A DNA stretch of 64,000 nt from an uncultured Flavobacteriaceae bacterium. GTDB taxonomy: Bacteria; Bacteroidota; Bacteroidia; Flavobacteriales; Flavobacteriaceae. Shown here piece after piece: positions 1-7,653 of the stretch. The notes under the pieces were generated by a model, which was given only the letters and a program-made list of their open reading frames with translations, had not been told where the DNA came from and did no database searches. The translations under genes and the position numbers were made by a program. The stretch spans positions 248,001 to 312,000 of the forward strand of contig CAJYAG010000002.1 in assembly GCA_913065125.1 (NCBI GenBank), given 5' to 3'. How positions within the stretch are numbered: position 1 is the stretch's first letter; each line of letters begins with the position of its first letter.

Positions 1-1
1 A

Positions 2-109
2 GAGCTTGGTGTGGTAACAAAAAAGGAACTCAAAGCGTCTATTAAAAAAGAAAACTTATTTTTAAGAAATAATTGTATCTACTTTAACAAAATAAAAAGT
101 ACAATTTAA
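2..109 (+). CDS. C-terminal fragment of an unidentified protein
   Basis: The window opens inside an open frame that runs from base 2 to a TAA at 107-109 and encodes 35 residues rich in Lys, Asn and Ile. The composition fits the end of a real flavobacterial gene, but nothing in the fragment identifies a family. A basic stretch KKELKASIKKEN is visible. It lies 42 bases before the next gene in the same direction. The rest of the gene is outside the window. Confidence 0.4.
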   Translation, partial: ELGVVTKKELKASIKKENLFLRNNCIYFNKIKSTI

Positions 110-121
110 TTTTACAACTGA

Positions 122-129
122 TAAGTTTG
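122..129 (+). promoter_or_regulatory. Possible -7 box (TAAGTTTG)
   Basis: TAAGTTTG matches the Bacteroidota sigma-ABfr -7 consensus TAnnTTTG and sits 22 bases before the DUF5686 start codon. No good -33 TTTG is seen at the right distance, so this is tentative. Confidence 0.3.
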
Positions 130-151
130 TACAGTTCAACTTTAAAAAACT

Positions 152-2620
152 ATGAAAAAAACTTTCACATTTATTATTTTATTTGTCTCGTTTTCAGCTT
201 TTTCTCAAATAAAAGGGAGAATTGTTGACAACAATAATTCTCCGTTATCTTTTGTAAGTATTTATTTAGAAGGAACAATTACTGGAACAACTTCTAATAA
301 TGATGGCGAATATGAATTACCCCTTAAAAAAACAGGAAACTATACCGTTGTATTTCAGTTTTTAGGTTTTAAAACAGTAAAAAAAGCTGTTAAAATTACT
401 TCTTTTCCTTTTCAATTAAACGCAAAATTGATTGAAGAGCAAATCACGTTAAACGAAGTTGAGATTAGTAGTAATGAAAATCCAGCCAATAAAATTATTA
501 GAAATGTAATTGCTAACAAGAAGAAAAATGAAAGTAAAATTCAAAAATTTACTGCCGATTTTTATTCAAGAGGTTTGTACAAAATTAAAAATGCACCGAA
601 GAAAATTTTAGGACAAGAATTAGGCGATTTAGGTGGCGGATTAGATTCTACAAGAAGCGGAATTATTTATTTATCAGAAACTGTTTCTAAAATTTCGCAT
701 CAAAAACCGAATAGTTTTAAAGAACATATTGTTGCGTCTAAAGTTAGCGGAAGAGATAATGGTGTAAGTTTTAACAGAGCCGAAGATGTAAATTTTAACC
801 TGTATAAAAACACTATTGAATTAGGAAACGAAATTATTTCTCCAATTTCTAATTATGCTTTTGGTTATTACGATTATAAATTAGTTGGAACATTTTATGA
901 TAAAAATGGACAATTAATTAGCAAAATTGCCATTTTACCAAAGCGGAAAAACGATCGGGTTTTTAATGGTTTTTTATACGTTGTAGAAGATGATTGGGCG
1001 CTGTATGGTTCAGAAGTTTCTGTAACTGGAGTGCAAGTAAATTTACCAATGGTAGATGTGTTGCGTTTAAAACAAACATTTAATAAATCAGCAAAAAATA
1101 ATGCTTGGGTTGTAATTTCTCAAACTATTGATTTTAAAATTGGTTTGTTCGGAATTAACATAAATGGACGATTTTCTTCTGCGTACAGCAACTATAATTT
1201 CAATCCAACTTTTGATGAAAATACCTTCGGGAAGGAAATTTTATCCTTTGAAAAAGAAGCAACAAAAAAAGATTCTGTGTATTGGAAATTGTTAAGACCT
1301 GTTCCTTTAACCAAAGAAGAAGTAACCGATTATGTGGTTAAAGACAGTATAAAAACAATAAGAAGATCTAAAAAATATTTAGATTCTGTAGATACAAAAA
1401 ACAACAAGCTTTCTTGGTCACTCCCTTTATCTGGTTATTCTTACAACAACAGTTACGAAAAATGGAATTTTAACATTAGTTCTCCGATTACTGATCTTAA
1501 CTTTAATACAGTTCAAGGCTGGAATTCTACACTAGAAATGCGTTATTTTAAAGAACTAAATGAATCCGGAAAATGGATAAATATAGGAACAAATTTTAAT
1601 TACGGCTTTTCTGATAAAAAATTAAGACCAACAGCATTTTTTGGTTATAAATGGAACAATATAAGTCGACCTGTTTTGCGTTTTTCTGGGGGAATTACAA
1701 CAAGACAATTTAATGGCGCAAACCCTATTTCACCTTTTTGGAACACCATAAATTCAATTTATTTTGAAAGAAATTACATGAAAATTTATGAAAAAACATT
1801 TGCGAATGTTTCTTTTTCAAGAGAAATCACAAATGGATTTCGATTTAACGGATCTCTTGAATTTGCTGATAGAAAAGCCTTGGTAAACACAACAAATTAT
1901 AGTGCTAAAAATATTGCAAATAGAGAATATGCATCAAACGATCCACAGAGTCCTACAAATTTTTCTTCATCTTTTACACCACATAAAATTTGGACATTAA
2001 ATCTTGGTACAACCATCAATTTTGGGACAAAATATTTATCGTATCCAGATAGAAAATTTACGGTTTACAATAATAGTTATCCGTCCATTTATGTTGGTTA
2101 CAGAAAAACTTTTGGCGCAGACAATAATCAACATAATTCTGATTATGTCTTTACGCAACTTCGTCAAAATTTTTCTTTAGGTAATTTAGGAAATACAAAA
2201 TATCGTATAAAAGCAGGAATGTTTTTAGAGCAAAAAAATATTGCCTTTATGGATTATGCACATTTTAACGGAAATAAATTAGCTATTTCTCCAAGTGGCG
2301 GAACAACAAATCATTTTAATTTGTTAGATTATTACGCGTATAGCACCAATAATAAATTTGCGGAATTTCATGGCGAACATAATTTTAAAGGATTTTTATT
2401 AGGAAAAATTCCTCTGATAAACGCTTTAAATTTTCATGTTGTTGCTGGCGCAAAAGGATTGTTTACTGGCGATAGAAAACCGTACACGGAAGCTTCTATC
2501 GGTTTAGATAATATTGGTTTTGGAAAATGGCGTTTTTTACGAGTAGATTATGTAATCTCTAAAGGAGGCATCAACCAAAAACAACAAGGATTTGTTTTTA
2601 GTTTGAGTTTGTTTGATTAA
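152..2620 (+). CDS. DUF5686 / carboxypeptidase-like regulatory domain outer membrane protein
   Basis: A signal peptide ending in AFSQ is followed at about residues 20-95 by a CarboxypepD_reg-like beta-sandwich (IKGRIVDNNNSPLSFVSIYL..., then a GEYELPL turn and GFKTVKKAV). The remaining ~700 residues are rich in alternating aromatic strands and end in an aromatic SLSLFD-type terminus, as expected for an outer-membrane beta-barrel. This is the standard DUF5686 architecture in Bacteroidota. No enzymatic motif is visible and the substrate is unknown; it may act as an outer-membrane channel or assembly factor. It appears monocistronic. The family call is confident and the function is not. Confidence 0.85.
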   Translation: MKKTFTFIILFVSFSAFSQIKGRIVDNNNSPLSFVSIYLEGTITGTTSNNDGEYELPLKKTGNYTVVFQFLGFKTVKKAVKITSFPFQLNAKLIEEQITLNEVEISSNENPANKIIRNVIANKKKNESKIQKFTADFYSRGLYKIKNAPKKILGQELGDLGGGLDSTRSGIIYLSETVSKISHQKPNSFKEHIVASKVSGRDNGVSFNRAEDVNFNLYKNTIELGNEIISPISNYAFGYYDYKLVGTFYDKNGQLISKIAILPKRKNDRVFNGFLYVVEDDWALYGSEVSVTGVQVNLPMVDVLRLKQTFNKSAKNNAWVVISQTIDFKIGLFGININGRFSSAYSNYNFNPTFDENTFGKEILSFEKEATKKDSVYWKLLRPVPLTKEEVTDYVVKDSIKTIRRSKKYLDSVDTKNNKLSWSLPLSGYSYNNSYEKWNFNISSPITDLNFNTVQGWNSTLEMRYFKELNESGKWINIGTNFNYGFSDKKLRPTAFFGYKWNNISRPVLRFSGGITTRQFNGANPISPFWNTINSIYFERNYMKIYEKTFANVSFSREITNGFRFNGSLEFADRKALVNTTNYSAKNIANREYASNDPQSPTNFSSSFTPHKIWTLNLGTTINFGTKYLSYPDRKFTVYNNSYPSIYVGYRKTFGADNNQHNSDYVFTQLRQNFSLGNLGNTKYRIKAGMFLEQKNIAFMDYAHFNGNKLAISPSGGTTNHFNLLDYYAYSTNNKFAEFHGEHNFKGFLLGKIPLINALNFHVVAGAKGLFTGDRKPYTEASIGLDNIGFGKWRFLRVDYVISKGGINQKQQGFVFSLSLFD

Positions 2621-2669
2621 AAAATAGTTTTTTGATGTATTTATTTATATTTGAGACAAAAATAAATAT

Positions 2670-3221
2670 ATGATGCTTTCTGTTTTAAAAGATTCAAAAT
2701 TAAATAAAAAAGTTGTTGGAATTGCTCTTTATGGGAGTAATGGTTTTTGGTACGGAATTGTAATTGATTTTAATGAAGATATCCTGCAACTTCAACATTA
2801 TACAGAATATGGTCAGCTAAATGGTGTTGTTATAATTGAAGTTTCTCAAATTGAAAGAACGGATTTTAATGACGATCATACTCAATCTTTAGATTTTTTA
2901 ATAAAAAATCAAGACGAGTTTAAAAACATGAATTATACAAATTTATTTTTCAATGAACTAACAGATGATAACTGGAAATTTCAAGCGCTAAAACCTTATG
3001 AAAAAGAAAGAAAACTATTAGTTGGTGTACAAATTAATCAAGATGATACATATTTTGGTTTTATTGAAAAAATTGATGAAGAATACTTTTCCTTACATTG
3101 TATTGGGAACTTAGGAGAAGACAAGGGTTTGTGTATCTTTAATACCGAAGATGTTTCATCTTTTGTAATAAATGATTTAGACTGCAGAAAGAGATATTTA
3201 CTCTTCAATATAAAAAAATGA
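2670..3221 (+). CDS. Unrecognised 183-aa protein with two similar halves
   Basis: No family is recognised. There is no signal peptide or membrane segment, so it is probably cytoplasmic. The N-terminal half (about residues 13-65) and the C-terminal half (about 113-170) share a pattern: a K-x-V-VG[IV] strand, then Y/W-x-G-x-I, then an acidic D-E-x-x-x-L strand, then a G-L...G turn and a closing strand ending near an Asp. This suggests a tandem duplication of a small beta-barrel, Sm- or PRC-like, by inference. The start has two adjacent ATGs (2670, 2673). Its stop overlaps the moaD start (ATGA), so the two are probably co-translated, but nothing else links it to molybdenum cofactor synthesis. 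Confidence 0.75.
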   Translation: MMLSVLKDSKLNKKVVGIALYGSNGFWYGIVIDFNEDILQLQHYTEYGQLNGVVIIEVSQIERTDFNDDHTQSLDFLIKNQDEFKNMNYTNLFFNELTDDNWKFQALKPYEKERKLLVGVQINQDDTYFGFIEKIDEEYFSLHCIGNLGEDKGLCIFNTEDVSSFVINDLDCRKRYLLFNIKK

Positions 3222-3463
3222 TAACACTAAAATTACTTCTTTTCGGAATTGCCACAGATTTACTCCAAACTTCTTCGGTAGAGTTTGAAGTGTTAGAAAA
3301 TTGTACAATTGCTGATTTTAAAACAGAAATAAAAACCAAATATCCGCAGTTAGAAAATATCAATTCCTATGCAATTGCCGTAAATGAAGCTTATGCTTCT
3401 AACGAAACTGTGTTAAAAGAAAATGATGTTGTAGCAATTATTCCGCCGGTTAGTGGAGGTTAA
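3218..3463 (+). CDS. moaD: Molybdopterin synthase sulfur carrier subunit MoaD
   Basis: This 81-residue ubiquitin-fold protein ends in PPVSGG. The C-terminal Gly-Gly is adenylated by MoeB and converted to a thiocarboxylate, which supplies sulfur for molybdopterin in complex with MoaE. The hydrophobic pattern (LKLLLFGIATDLL, then DVVAIIPPVSGG) is typical of the family. The start ATG overlaps the preceding stop. The gene converges with a DUF3817 gene, and the two stop codons overlap (3460-3463). moaE lies 336 bases further on the same strand, so the two synthase subunits are split by one opposite-strand gene. Confidence 0.93.
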   Translation: MITLKLLLFGIATDLLQTSSVEFEVLENCTIADFKTEIKTKYPQLENINSYAIAVNEAYASNETVLKENDVVAIIPPVSGG

Positions 3464-3735
3464 TCTTGTAAATATTTTCTATCAACATAAAAAGTTCCGA
3501 AAGGTAAAATAGAAGCTACCAATACAATTCCAAAAGTTTTTCCGTTCCATTTTTCTTCTGGTTTTAGCATAAATGCCAAAACAACATATACCATAAATAG
3601 AATTCCGTGTGGCATTCCAAGCATTTTTACGTAGCTTTCATCGTCTCCAAAATATTTTATTGGAGTTGCAATAAAAAGCAACAATAAGTAAGAAATACCT
3701 TCTAAAAAACTAACAATTCTAAATATTTTTTTCAT
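3460..3735 (-). CDS. DUF3817 small integral membrane protein
   Basis: The protein has 91 residues from the ATG at 3735; an upstream in-frame ATG at 3762 would add nine residues (MLLVLEVYK), but MKKIFRIVSFLEG is the usual beginning of this family. It has three hydrophobic helices: SYLLLLFIATPIKYF, MPHGILFMVYVVLAFML, and GIVLVASILPFGTFYVD. The HG in the second helix and the GT-Y-D near the end are family-typical. The function is unknown. It stands alone on the minus strand between moaD and moaE, and a TATCTTTG box (3762-3769 on the minus strand) may be its -7 element. Confidence 0.82.
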   Translation of the reverse strand: MKKIFRIVSFLEGISYLLLLFIATPIKYFGDDESYVKMLGMPHGILFMVYVVLAFMLKPEEKWNGKTFGIVLVASILPFGTFYVDRKYLQD

Positions 3736-3798
3736 TTTATAAACTTCTAAAACTAGCAACACAAAGATACATTTTGATTTCCTATTTTTGTAACAGAT

Positions 3799-4221
3799 AT
3801 GAGCAAAACATCAATAAAAATTACTTCTGATAAATTAGACTTACAAGAATGCTACGATTTTGTAACGGATGCTTCTTGTGGCGGAATTTCAGCCTTTGTA
3901 GGAACTGTTAGAAACGACACAAAGGGAAAAGAAGTAAAACAGTTAGATTTCTCTACATACAAACCAATGGCAATGAAAGAAATGCAAAAAATTGCAGATT
4001 TGGCTTTAGATAAATTTCCAATTGTAAAAATGGCCATTCATCATGCAGAAGGCATGTTGCAAATTGGAGATATTCCTGTAATTATTACTGCTTCTGCAAA
4101 ACATAGAAATGCCGCTTTTGATGCTTGTCAGTTTGCAATTGATACGTTAAAAGAAACCGTTCCTATTTGGAAAAAAGAACATTTTTCTGACGGTGAAGTT
4201 TGGGTAAATGCGCATCCTTAA
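3799..4221 (+). CDS. moaE: Molybdopterin synthase catalytic subunit MoaE
   Basis: The 140-residue protein inserts two sulfurs into cyclic pyranopterin monophosphate together with thiocarboxylated MoaD. Seen here are the family signatures FVGTVRNDTKGKEV near residue 36, the KFPIVKMAIHHAEG strand, IGDIPVIITASAKHRNAAFDAC, and the C-terminal PIWKKEHF with the catalytic lysines. The length is normal. A TATTTTTG box (3783-3790) ends nine bases before the start, so any leader would be very short. The gene converges on moeB, and the last four bases overlap. Confidence 0.95.
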   Translation: MSKTSIKITSDKLDLQECYDFVTDASCGGISAFVGTVRNDTKGKEVKQLDFSTYKPMAMKEMQKIADLALDKFPIVKMAIHHAEGMLQIGDIPVIITASAKHRNAAFDACQFAIDTLKETVPIWKKEHFSDGEVWVNAHP

Positions 4222-5306
4222 TAGTTTGTAACTCCGCCAGCTAAACTTAACATAGTTACACTTGGGAATCTTTCTTTTAAAAGCGCTGTTGCTCTATAAC
4301 TTGTGATTCCTTTTTGGCAGACCAAAACATATTTTTTTGATACATCTATTTGAAATTCTTCAACATTAAAATTAGAAATTGAAAGTGTTTTATCAACTTT
4401 GAATGGTATTTGTAGGTTTTCTAAAACAGAAATAATTTCTACACTTCGACTACGCTCAGTGTCCAAAATAATTTCTTTTAAATCTTGAGCAGAAATCAAC
4501 CAATCTGGGTTTTGAATTTCGCAACTGGCATCAAAATACGTTTCTTTTTTAAAAATAGTTTCAATAGCTGATTTTGAAACTGCCTTTTGTAACTTCATTT
4601 TCAGTTGAGAATTTTGCAAAGAATTATAAATTAACAACTCATTTGTTAGTGGTTTTCCAATTCCTGTAACTAATTTTAAAACCTCATTTACTTGTTGCGC
4701 AGCGATTAAACTTACAATAGAATTTAAGGTTCCTGCTTCTTCGCAATTCGGAATATCAGATGCCATCTTCGGAAAAGCATCTCTCAAATTCGCAGAATAT
4801 TTTCCATCTTCTTGTTTTACATTAAAACTGGCAACATAACCATCAAACTTATACAAAGAACCATAAACCAATGGTTTATTTTTGATGACACAAGCGTCGT
4901 TTAGCAAATATTTTGTTGGTAAAGAATCTGTTCCGTCAACAACAATATCAACATTTTCAATCAACTCAAAAACATTCGATTTTGTGATGGGTTCAGTAGA
5001 AAAACTCACGTTTGTAAATGGCGCTCTTTTTTCTATGAAATTTGCTGCTATTTCTGCTTTTGATTTCCCAACATCATCCAAAGAAAAATACACTTGTCTG
5101 TGCAAATTACTCACATCAATGGTGTCAAAATCTACCAAATGAAGTTTTCCAATTCCGCTTGTTGCCAAATGTACCGCAATCGGGCTTCCCAAACCGCCAC
5201 AACCAACAACCAAAACACTTGCGTTTTGTAGTTTTTGTTGTCCAACTTCACCAATTTCTGATAAGGTGATTTGACGTTTAAAAAGTTCTTCTTTTTTAGG
5301 TTTCAT
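4218..5306 (-). CDS. moeB: MoeB/ThiF-type adenylyltransferase with C-terminal rhodanese domain
   Basis: This E1-like enzyme activates the MoaD C-terminus with ATP. The nucleotide loop GCGGLGSP is at residues 35-42, DVSNLHRQ at 64-71, and a candidate catalytic Cys at 188 (PNCEEAG). From about residue 268 a rhodanese-like domain follows, with CQKGITS and an active-site Cys at 330 that could carry persulfide sulfur. The paired CxxC zinc cysteines of classical MoeB are absent. Residues 281-290 (LDTERSRSVE) at the domain junction are encoded by a copy of the dispersed palindromic repeat. It is presumably transcribed with mobA and moaC downstream of the repeat hairpin at 5338-5396. Confidence 0.88.
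   Translation of the reverse strand: MKPKKEELFKRQITLSEIGEVGQQKLQNASVLVVGCGGLGSPIAVHLATSGIGKLHLVDFDTIDVSNLHRQVYFSLDDVGKSKAEIAANFIEKRAPFTNVSFSTEPITKSNVFELIENVDIVVDGTDSLPTKYLLNDACVIKNKPLVYGSLYKFDGYVASFNVKQEDGKYSANLRDAFPKMASDIPNCEEAGTLNSIVSLIAAQQVNEVLKLVTGIGKPLTNELLIYNSLQNSQLKMKLQKAVSKSAIETIFKKETYFDASCEIQNPDWLISAQDLKEIILDTERSRSVEIISVLENLQIPFKVDKTLSISNFNVEEFQIDVSKKYVLVCQKGITSYRATALLKERFPSVTMLSLAGGVTNY
4443..4464. repeat. Dispersed palindromic repeat copy inside moeB
   Basis: The core CTTCGACTACGCTCAGTGT is a variant of the family found throughout 4.4-11.5 kb. It lies in frame and is read as DTERSRSVE in MoeB, between the adenylyltransferase and rhodanese parts. Confidence 0.6.
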
Positions 5307-5337
5307 TTTATGCTGAACTTGTTTCAGTATCTTTTTA

Positions 5338-5396
5338 TGTCAGTTTGAGCTGAGTCGAGAACTACTTAAAACCTCTCGACTCCGCTCGAGGTGACA
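5338..5396. repeat. Inverted pair of dispersed palindromic repeats (hairpin)
   Basis: The left arm is 5338-5360 (starting TGTCA, ending GAGTCGAGA) and the right arm is 5374-5396 (TCTCGACT, CCGCTCGA, GGTGACA). The arms are imperfect inverted repeats, about 18 of 23 positions pairing, around a 13-base AT-rich loop. The pair fills almost the whole gap between mobA and moeB, so a transcript across the operon would fold here. Confidence 0.8.
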
Positions 5397-5398
5397 TC

Positions 5399-6517
5399 TT
5401 AATTATTTATCTCTTTTTTTGCTGTTTCAAACTCTTCTGGCGTATTTACATTTCTGATAAAAGCATCAGAAACTTCAACAATTTCAACATCAGAATTGAT
5501 TAACATTTTACGCGGGCAAGAATACCCTTGTGCTAAATATTGCAGTAAAATTGGATATGCTTTTGGCTCGTAAATGGTAATTAATGGCTCTACAAATTCC
5601 TTTCCTTTTCCTTTAATTGCGGTGGCAACTTTTGCTGGATTTCTTTTTTCTAATAATAATTTTATCAATTCATTATTTACAAAAGGTAGGTCTGTTGCCA
5701 AGACTAACCAAGCCGAATTTGGATCTTTTTGAAACGCAGAACAGATTCCTCCAAACGGACCTAAATTTAAAAATGTATCATGAATTTCATCTTTATTTCC
5801 TGATGAATTTTGCACAGAAAAAAACGTTTCTAATCTGTGATTTTCTAGCAATTCTTTCGCGATTTCTTTTTGTGGTTTTCCAAAGTAATTTAATTGAGAT
5901 TTGTCTGTTCCCATTCGAGTACTTTTCCCGCCAACCAATACTAAGCCTTTTACATTCGGAATTGTTTTTTTAACTATTTTCGTAATATGATTTGTGATAT
6001 TTTTTACATCATCAATTTCATATTGTGGAATCTCTTCCCAATTCAAAAACTTATCTTCTAACGATTGGAAAACGGCTACATCTTTCGTTAATTTCACAAA
6101 AAACTGAATGTCAGAAATTTCATCAATTCGTTTATTAATGGATGCTTCTTTTGCTGGATCTAAAAACACGATTTGTTTTGAACCTTCGTAATGATTCCCA
6201 TTGATAAACACAAAATCGTATTGTGCAAATTGCAAACGTTGTTCAAATTTATTAATGTTTCCAGAAGTAGTTATTTGTAAACTTCCTTCGTGATGAAACA
6301 CAAATTCTGACAAATTTTTGTCATCTCGAGCGGAGTCGAGAGATTTTGCATGTGAAGCATCAAAATACGCCAATTTATAATTTGATAATTTTTTAGAAAC
6401 TTGATTTACCAAATCTGCAATTACACCACATGTTGTTCCTAAAACAGCAATTTCATTTGGGGCGAAATTTCCGTTTTCTCTTCGTGTTAAATTTGTATGT
6501 TTTGTGTGTGTTTTCAT
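5399..6517 (-). CDS. mobA: MobA-like molybdenum cofactor nucleotidyltransferase with N-terminal MobB-like region
   Basis: The C-terminal half (from about residue 188) is a MobA-type NTP transferase: GLVLVGGKSTRMGTDKS with the LxGGxSxRMGxDK nucleotide loop, then LGPFGGICSAF, then LVLATDLPFV with the metal-binding Asp. It transfers a nucleotide to molybdopterin to make the dinucleotide cofactor. The N-terminal ~180 residues have the length and spacing of a MobB domain, but LGTTCGVIADL replaces a Walker A loop, so GTPase activity is doubtful; this is inference. Residues ~59-67 (SLDSARDDK) come from a dispersed repeat copy. It lies between moeB and moaC. Confidence 0.85.
   Translation of the reverse strand: MKTHTKHTNLTRRENGNFAPNEIAVLGTTCGVIADLVNQVSKKLSNYKLAYFDASHAKSLDSARDDKNLSEFVFHHEGSLQITTSGNINKFEQRLQFAQYDFVFINGNHYEGSKQIVFLDPAKEASINKRIDEISDIQFFVKLTKDVAVFQSLEDKFLNWEEIPQYEIDDVKNITNHITKIVKKTIPNVKGLVLVGGKSTRMGTDKSQLNYFGKPQKEIAKELLENHRLETFFSVQNSSGNKDEIHDTFLNLGPFGGICSAFQKDPNSAWLVLATDLPFVNNELIKLLLEKRNPAKVATAIKGKGKEFVEPLITIYEPKAYPILLQYLAQGYSCPRKMLINSDVEIVEVSDAFIRNVNTPEEFETAKKEINN
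6319..6341. repeat. Dispersed palindromic repeat copy inside mobA
   Basis: TGTCATCTCGAG and CGGAGTCGAGA form a near-consensus copy in minus orientation, in frame, and are translated as a hydrophilic SLDSARDD insertion in the MobB-like region. Confidence 0.75.
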
Positions 6518-6545
6518 TTTATGCTGAACTTTCTATAAGGCTCTT

Positions 6546-6628
6546 TGTCATCTCGACTTTATGGAGAGATCTTAGAAATTTTATCATATTAGATTTTTCT
6601 ACTTCATTTCATTCCGCTCAAAATGACA
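6546..6628. repeat. Degenerate inverted repeat pair between mobA and moaC
   Basis: The outer ends are TGTCATCTCGAC at 6546-6557 and GCTCAAAATGACA at 6616-6628, in the same head-out arrangement as the other pairs, with an eroded interior. It occupies most of the 116-base gap. Confidence 0.5.
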
Positions 6629-6633
6629 TCCAT

Positions 6634-7107
6634 TTATTGAGCTTTTATATCTGATTTTCCGCCTGTTTTTTCTACAAGTTTTACCTCTTTAATTATCATT
6701 TTTTGTGAAATGCTTTTACACATATCATAAATCGTTAAACAAGCAATATTTGCGCCAGTTAAAGCTTCCATTTCAACTCCAGTTTTTCCTTCAATAGTCA
6801 CTTTACAAAAAACTTCAATATTTTCTGCATCCACAATTTCGATATCAATATCTACTCCGTTAATTAATAACGGATGACACATCGGAATTAATTCTGAGGT
6901 TTTTTTCACAGCTTGAATTCCCGCAATAATTGCCGTTTGAAAAACGGGGCCTTTTTTGGTCATCAATTCATCATTTGTAAAATGAGAAATAATTACTGTT
7001 CCTAAAAACATCGTTGCTTTTGCAGTTGCGGTTCTTTTGGTAATTTTCTTATCAGAAACGTTTACCATTTTAGGGTTGTTTTTGGAATTTAAATGTGTAA
7101 AATCCAT
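6634..7107 (-). CDS. moaC: Cyclic pyranopterin monophosphate synthase MoaC
   Basis: MoaC converts the MoaA product (3',8-cyclo-7,8-dihydro-GTP) to cyclic pyranopterin monophosphate. All family motifs are visible: the KITKRTATAKA start region, IPMCHPL, the strand KVTIEGKTGVEMEAL, YDMCKS, and a C-terminal VEKTGGKSD carrying the catalytic Lys. At 157 residues the length is normal. The gene is followed by mobA and preceded by the GIY-YIG cassette, which separates it from moeA and moaA in the same orientation. Confidence 0.96.
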   Translation of the reverse strand: MDFTHLNSKNNPKMVNVSDKKITKRTATAKATMFLGTVIISHFTNDELMTKKGPVFQTAIIAGIQAVKKTSELIPMCHPLLINGVDIDIEIVDAENIEVFCKVTIEGKTGVEMEALTGANIACLTIYDMCKSISQKMIIKEVKLVEKTGGKSDIKAQ

Positions 7108-7150
7108 TTAAATAATTTTTAGTTTTAAATGTTTAGTTTTTAGTTTAAGT

Positions 7151-7192
7151 GTTCTCGAAACATCAATCTTTGGCATGACACTCGAACTGACA
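7151..7192. repeat. Long-form dispersed repeat copy E1 (plus orientation)
   Basis: It begins GTTCTCGA and ends CACTCGAACTGACA, the same termini as the copy at 7578-7624. With the neighbouring copy at 7201-7248 it makes an inverted junction: arms 7179-7192 and 7201-7214 match at 13 of 14 positions around an 8-base spacer. Confidence 0.7.
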
Positions 7193-7200
7193 GTGCGTAT

Positions 7201-7248
7201 TGTCACTTCGAGTGATTTTCGATTTTATGAGAAAATTGTATCGAGAAG
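7201..7248. repeat. Left inverted repeat of GIY-YIG cassette (E2)
   Basis: This is a long-form repeat in minus orientation: TGTCACTTCGAGTGA outward and TTGTATCGAGAA inward, directly adjoining the GIY-YIG stop codon at 7249. Confidence 0.75.
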
Positions 7249-7539
7249 CTATTTAAACTTCTTCTTTGCTAAATTAGGGAGTTTTTCATATTCATCATTG
7301 ATTAATGCTTCCTTTTTAACTTTTGACGACTTTTTTATCTGTTTTTCTGTATCAATTGCAAATCCTACATTTGTGAATTCAGCATAAAAAACCAATTTCA
7401 GAGGTCTTCTTTTATACGTATAACTTTCTAGATGCTTCCCTTCTTGATGTTCTATAATTCTCTTTTCTAGATCTGAAGTAAATCCTGTATAATATGTTTT
7501 ATCTGAACATTTTAGAATGTAAACATAGTAGATTTTCAT
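7249..7539 (-). CDS. Small GIY-YIG nuclease family protein
   Basis: The protein has 96 residues from the ATG at 7539 (MKIYYVYILKCSDKTYYTG); an in-frame ATG at 7590 would add 17 residues reading through the flanking repeat, which is unlikely. The catalytic signature is intact: YVY...YTG, the Arg in DLEKR, a His in EHQEGKH, and the Glu in DTEKQIKK that coordinates metal. This is the UPF0213/YhbQ-like single-domain type, known to nick or cleave DNA in some members, with unknown cellular role in most. It interrupts the molybdenum cofactor genes and is bracketed by inverted dispersed repeats, so a role in moving those repeats is possible but unproven. Confidence 0.9.
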   Translation of the reverse strand: MKIYYVYILKCSDKTYYTGFTSDLEKRIIEHQEGKHLESYTYKRRPLKLVFYAEFTNVGFAIDTEKQIKKSSKVKKEALINDEYEKLPNLAKKKFK

Positions 7540-7577
7540 AATGCCTTTTTTTTCATGATGCCTTTTATAATTGAAAA

Positions 7578-7624
7578 GTTCTCGATACAAATTTTTCGTG
7601 CCTCAAAATTCACTCGAACTGACA
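7578..7624. repeat. Right inverted repeat of GIY-YIG cassette (E3)
   Basis: This is a long-form repeat in plus orientation starting GTTCTCGATACAA and ending CACTCGAACTGACA, ending 29 bases before the moeA stop. Confidence 0.75.
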
Positions 7625-7653
7625 TCAGAATACTCAAAACTAAGCATTAAAAA

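Larger units (their letters stand above)
7201..7624 (-). mobile_element. Putative GIY-YIG cassette bounded by inverted dispersed repeats
   Basis: A 424-bp unit consists of a left repeat (7201-7248), one intact GIY-YIG gene and a right repeat (7578-7624) in inverted orientation. The two repeats share TTCTCGATACAA at their inner ends (7236-7247 complement; 7579-7590) and 14 of 15 bases at their outer ends (TCACTCGAA-N-TGACA). The gene's stop codon is two bases from the left repeat. The structure resembles a minimal mobile unit. Mobility is inference: no target duplication was recognised and no second copy is available in this window. Confidence 0.55.

Noticed and set aside
7540..7590. Extended N-terminus of the GIY-YIG protein from ATG 7590
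   Set aside because: The extra residues are encoded partly by the flanking repeat and the family begins at MKIYYVYIL.
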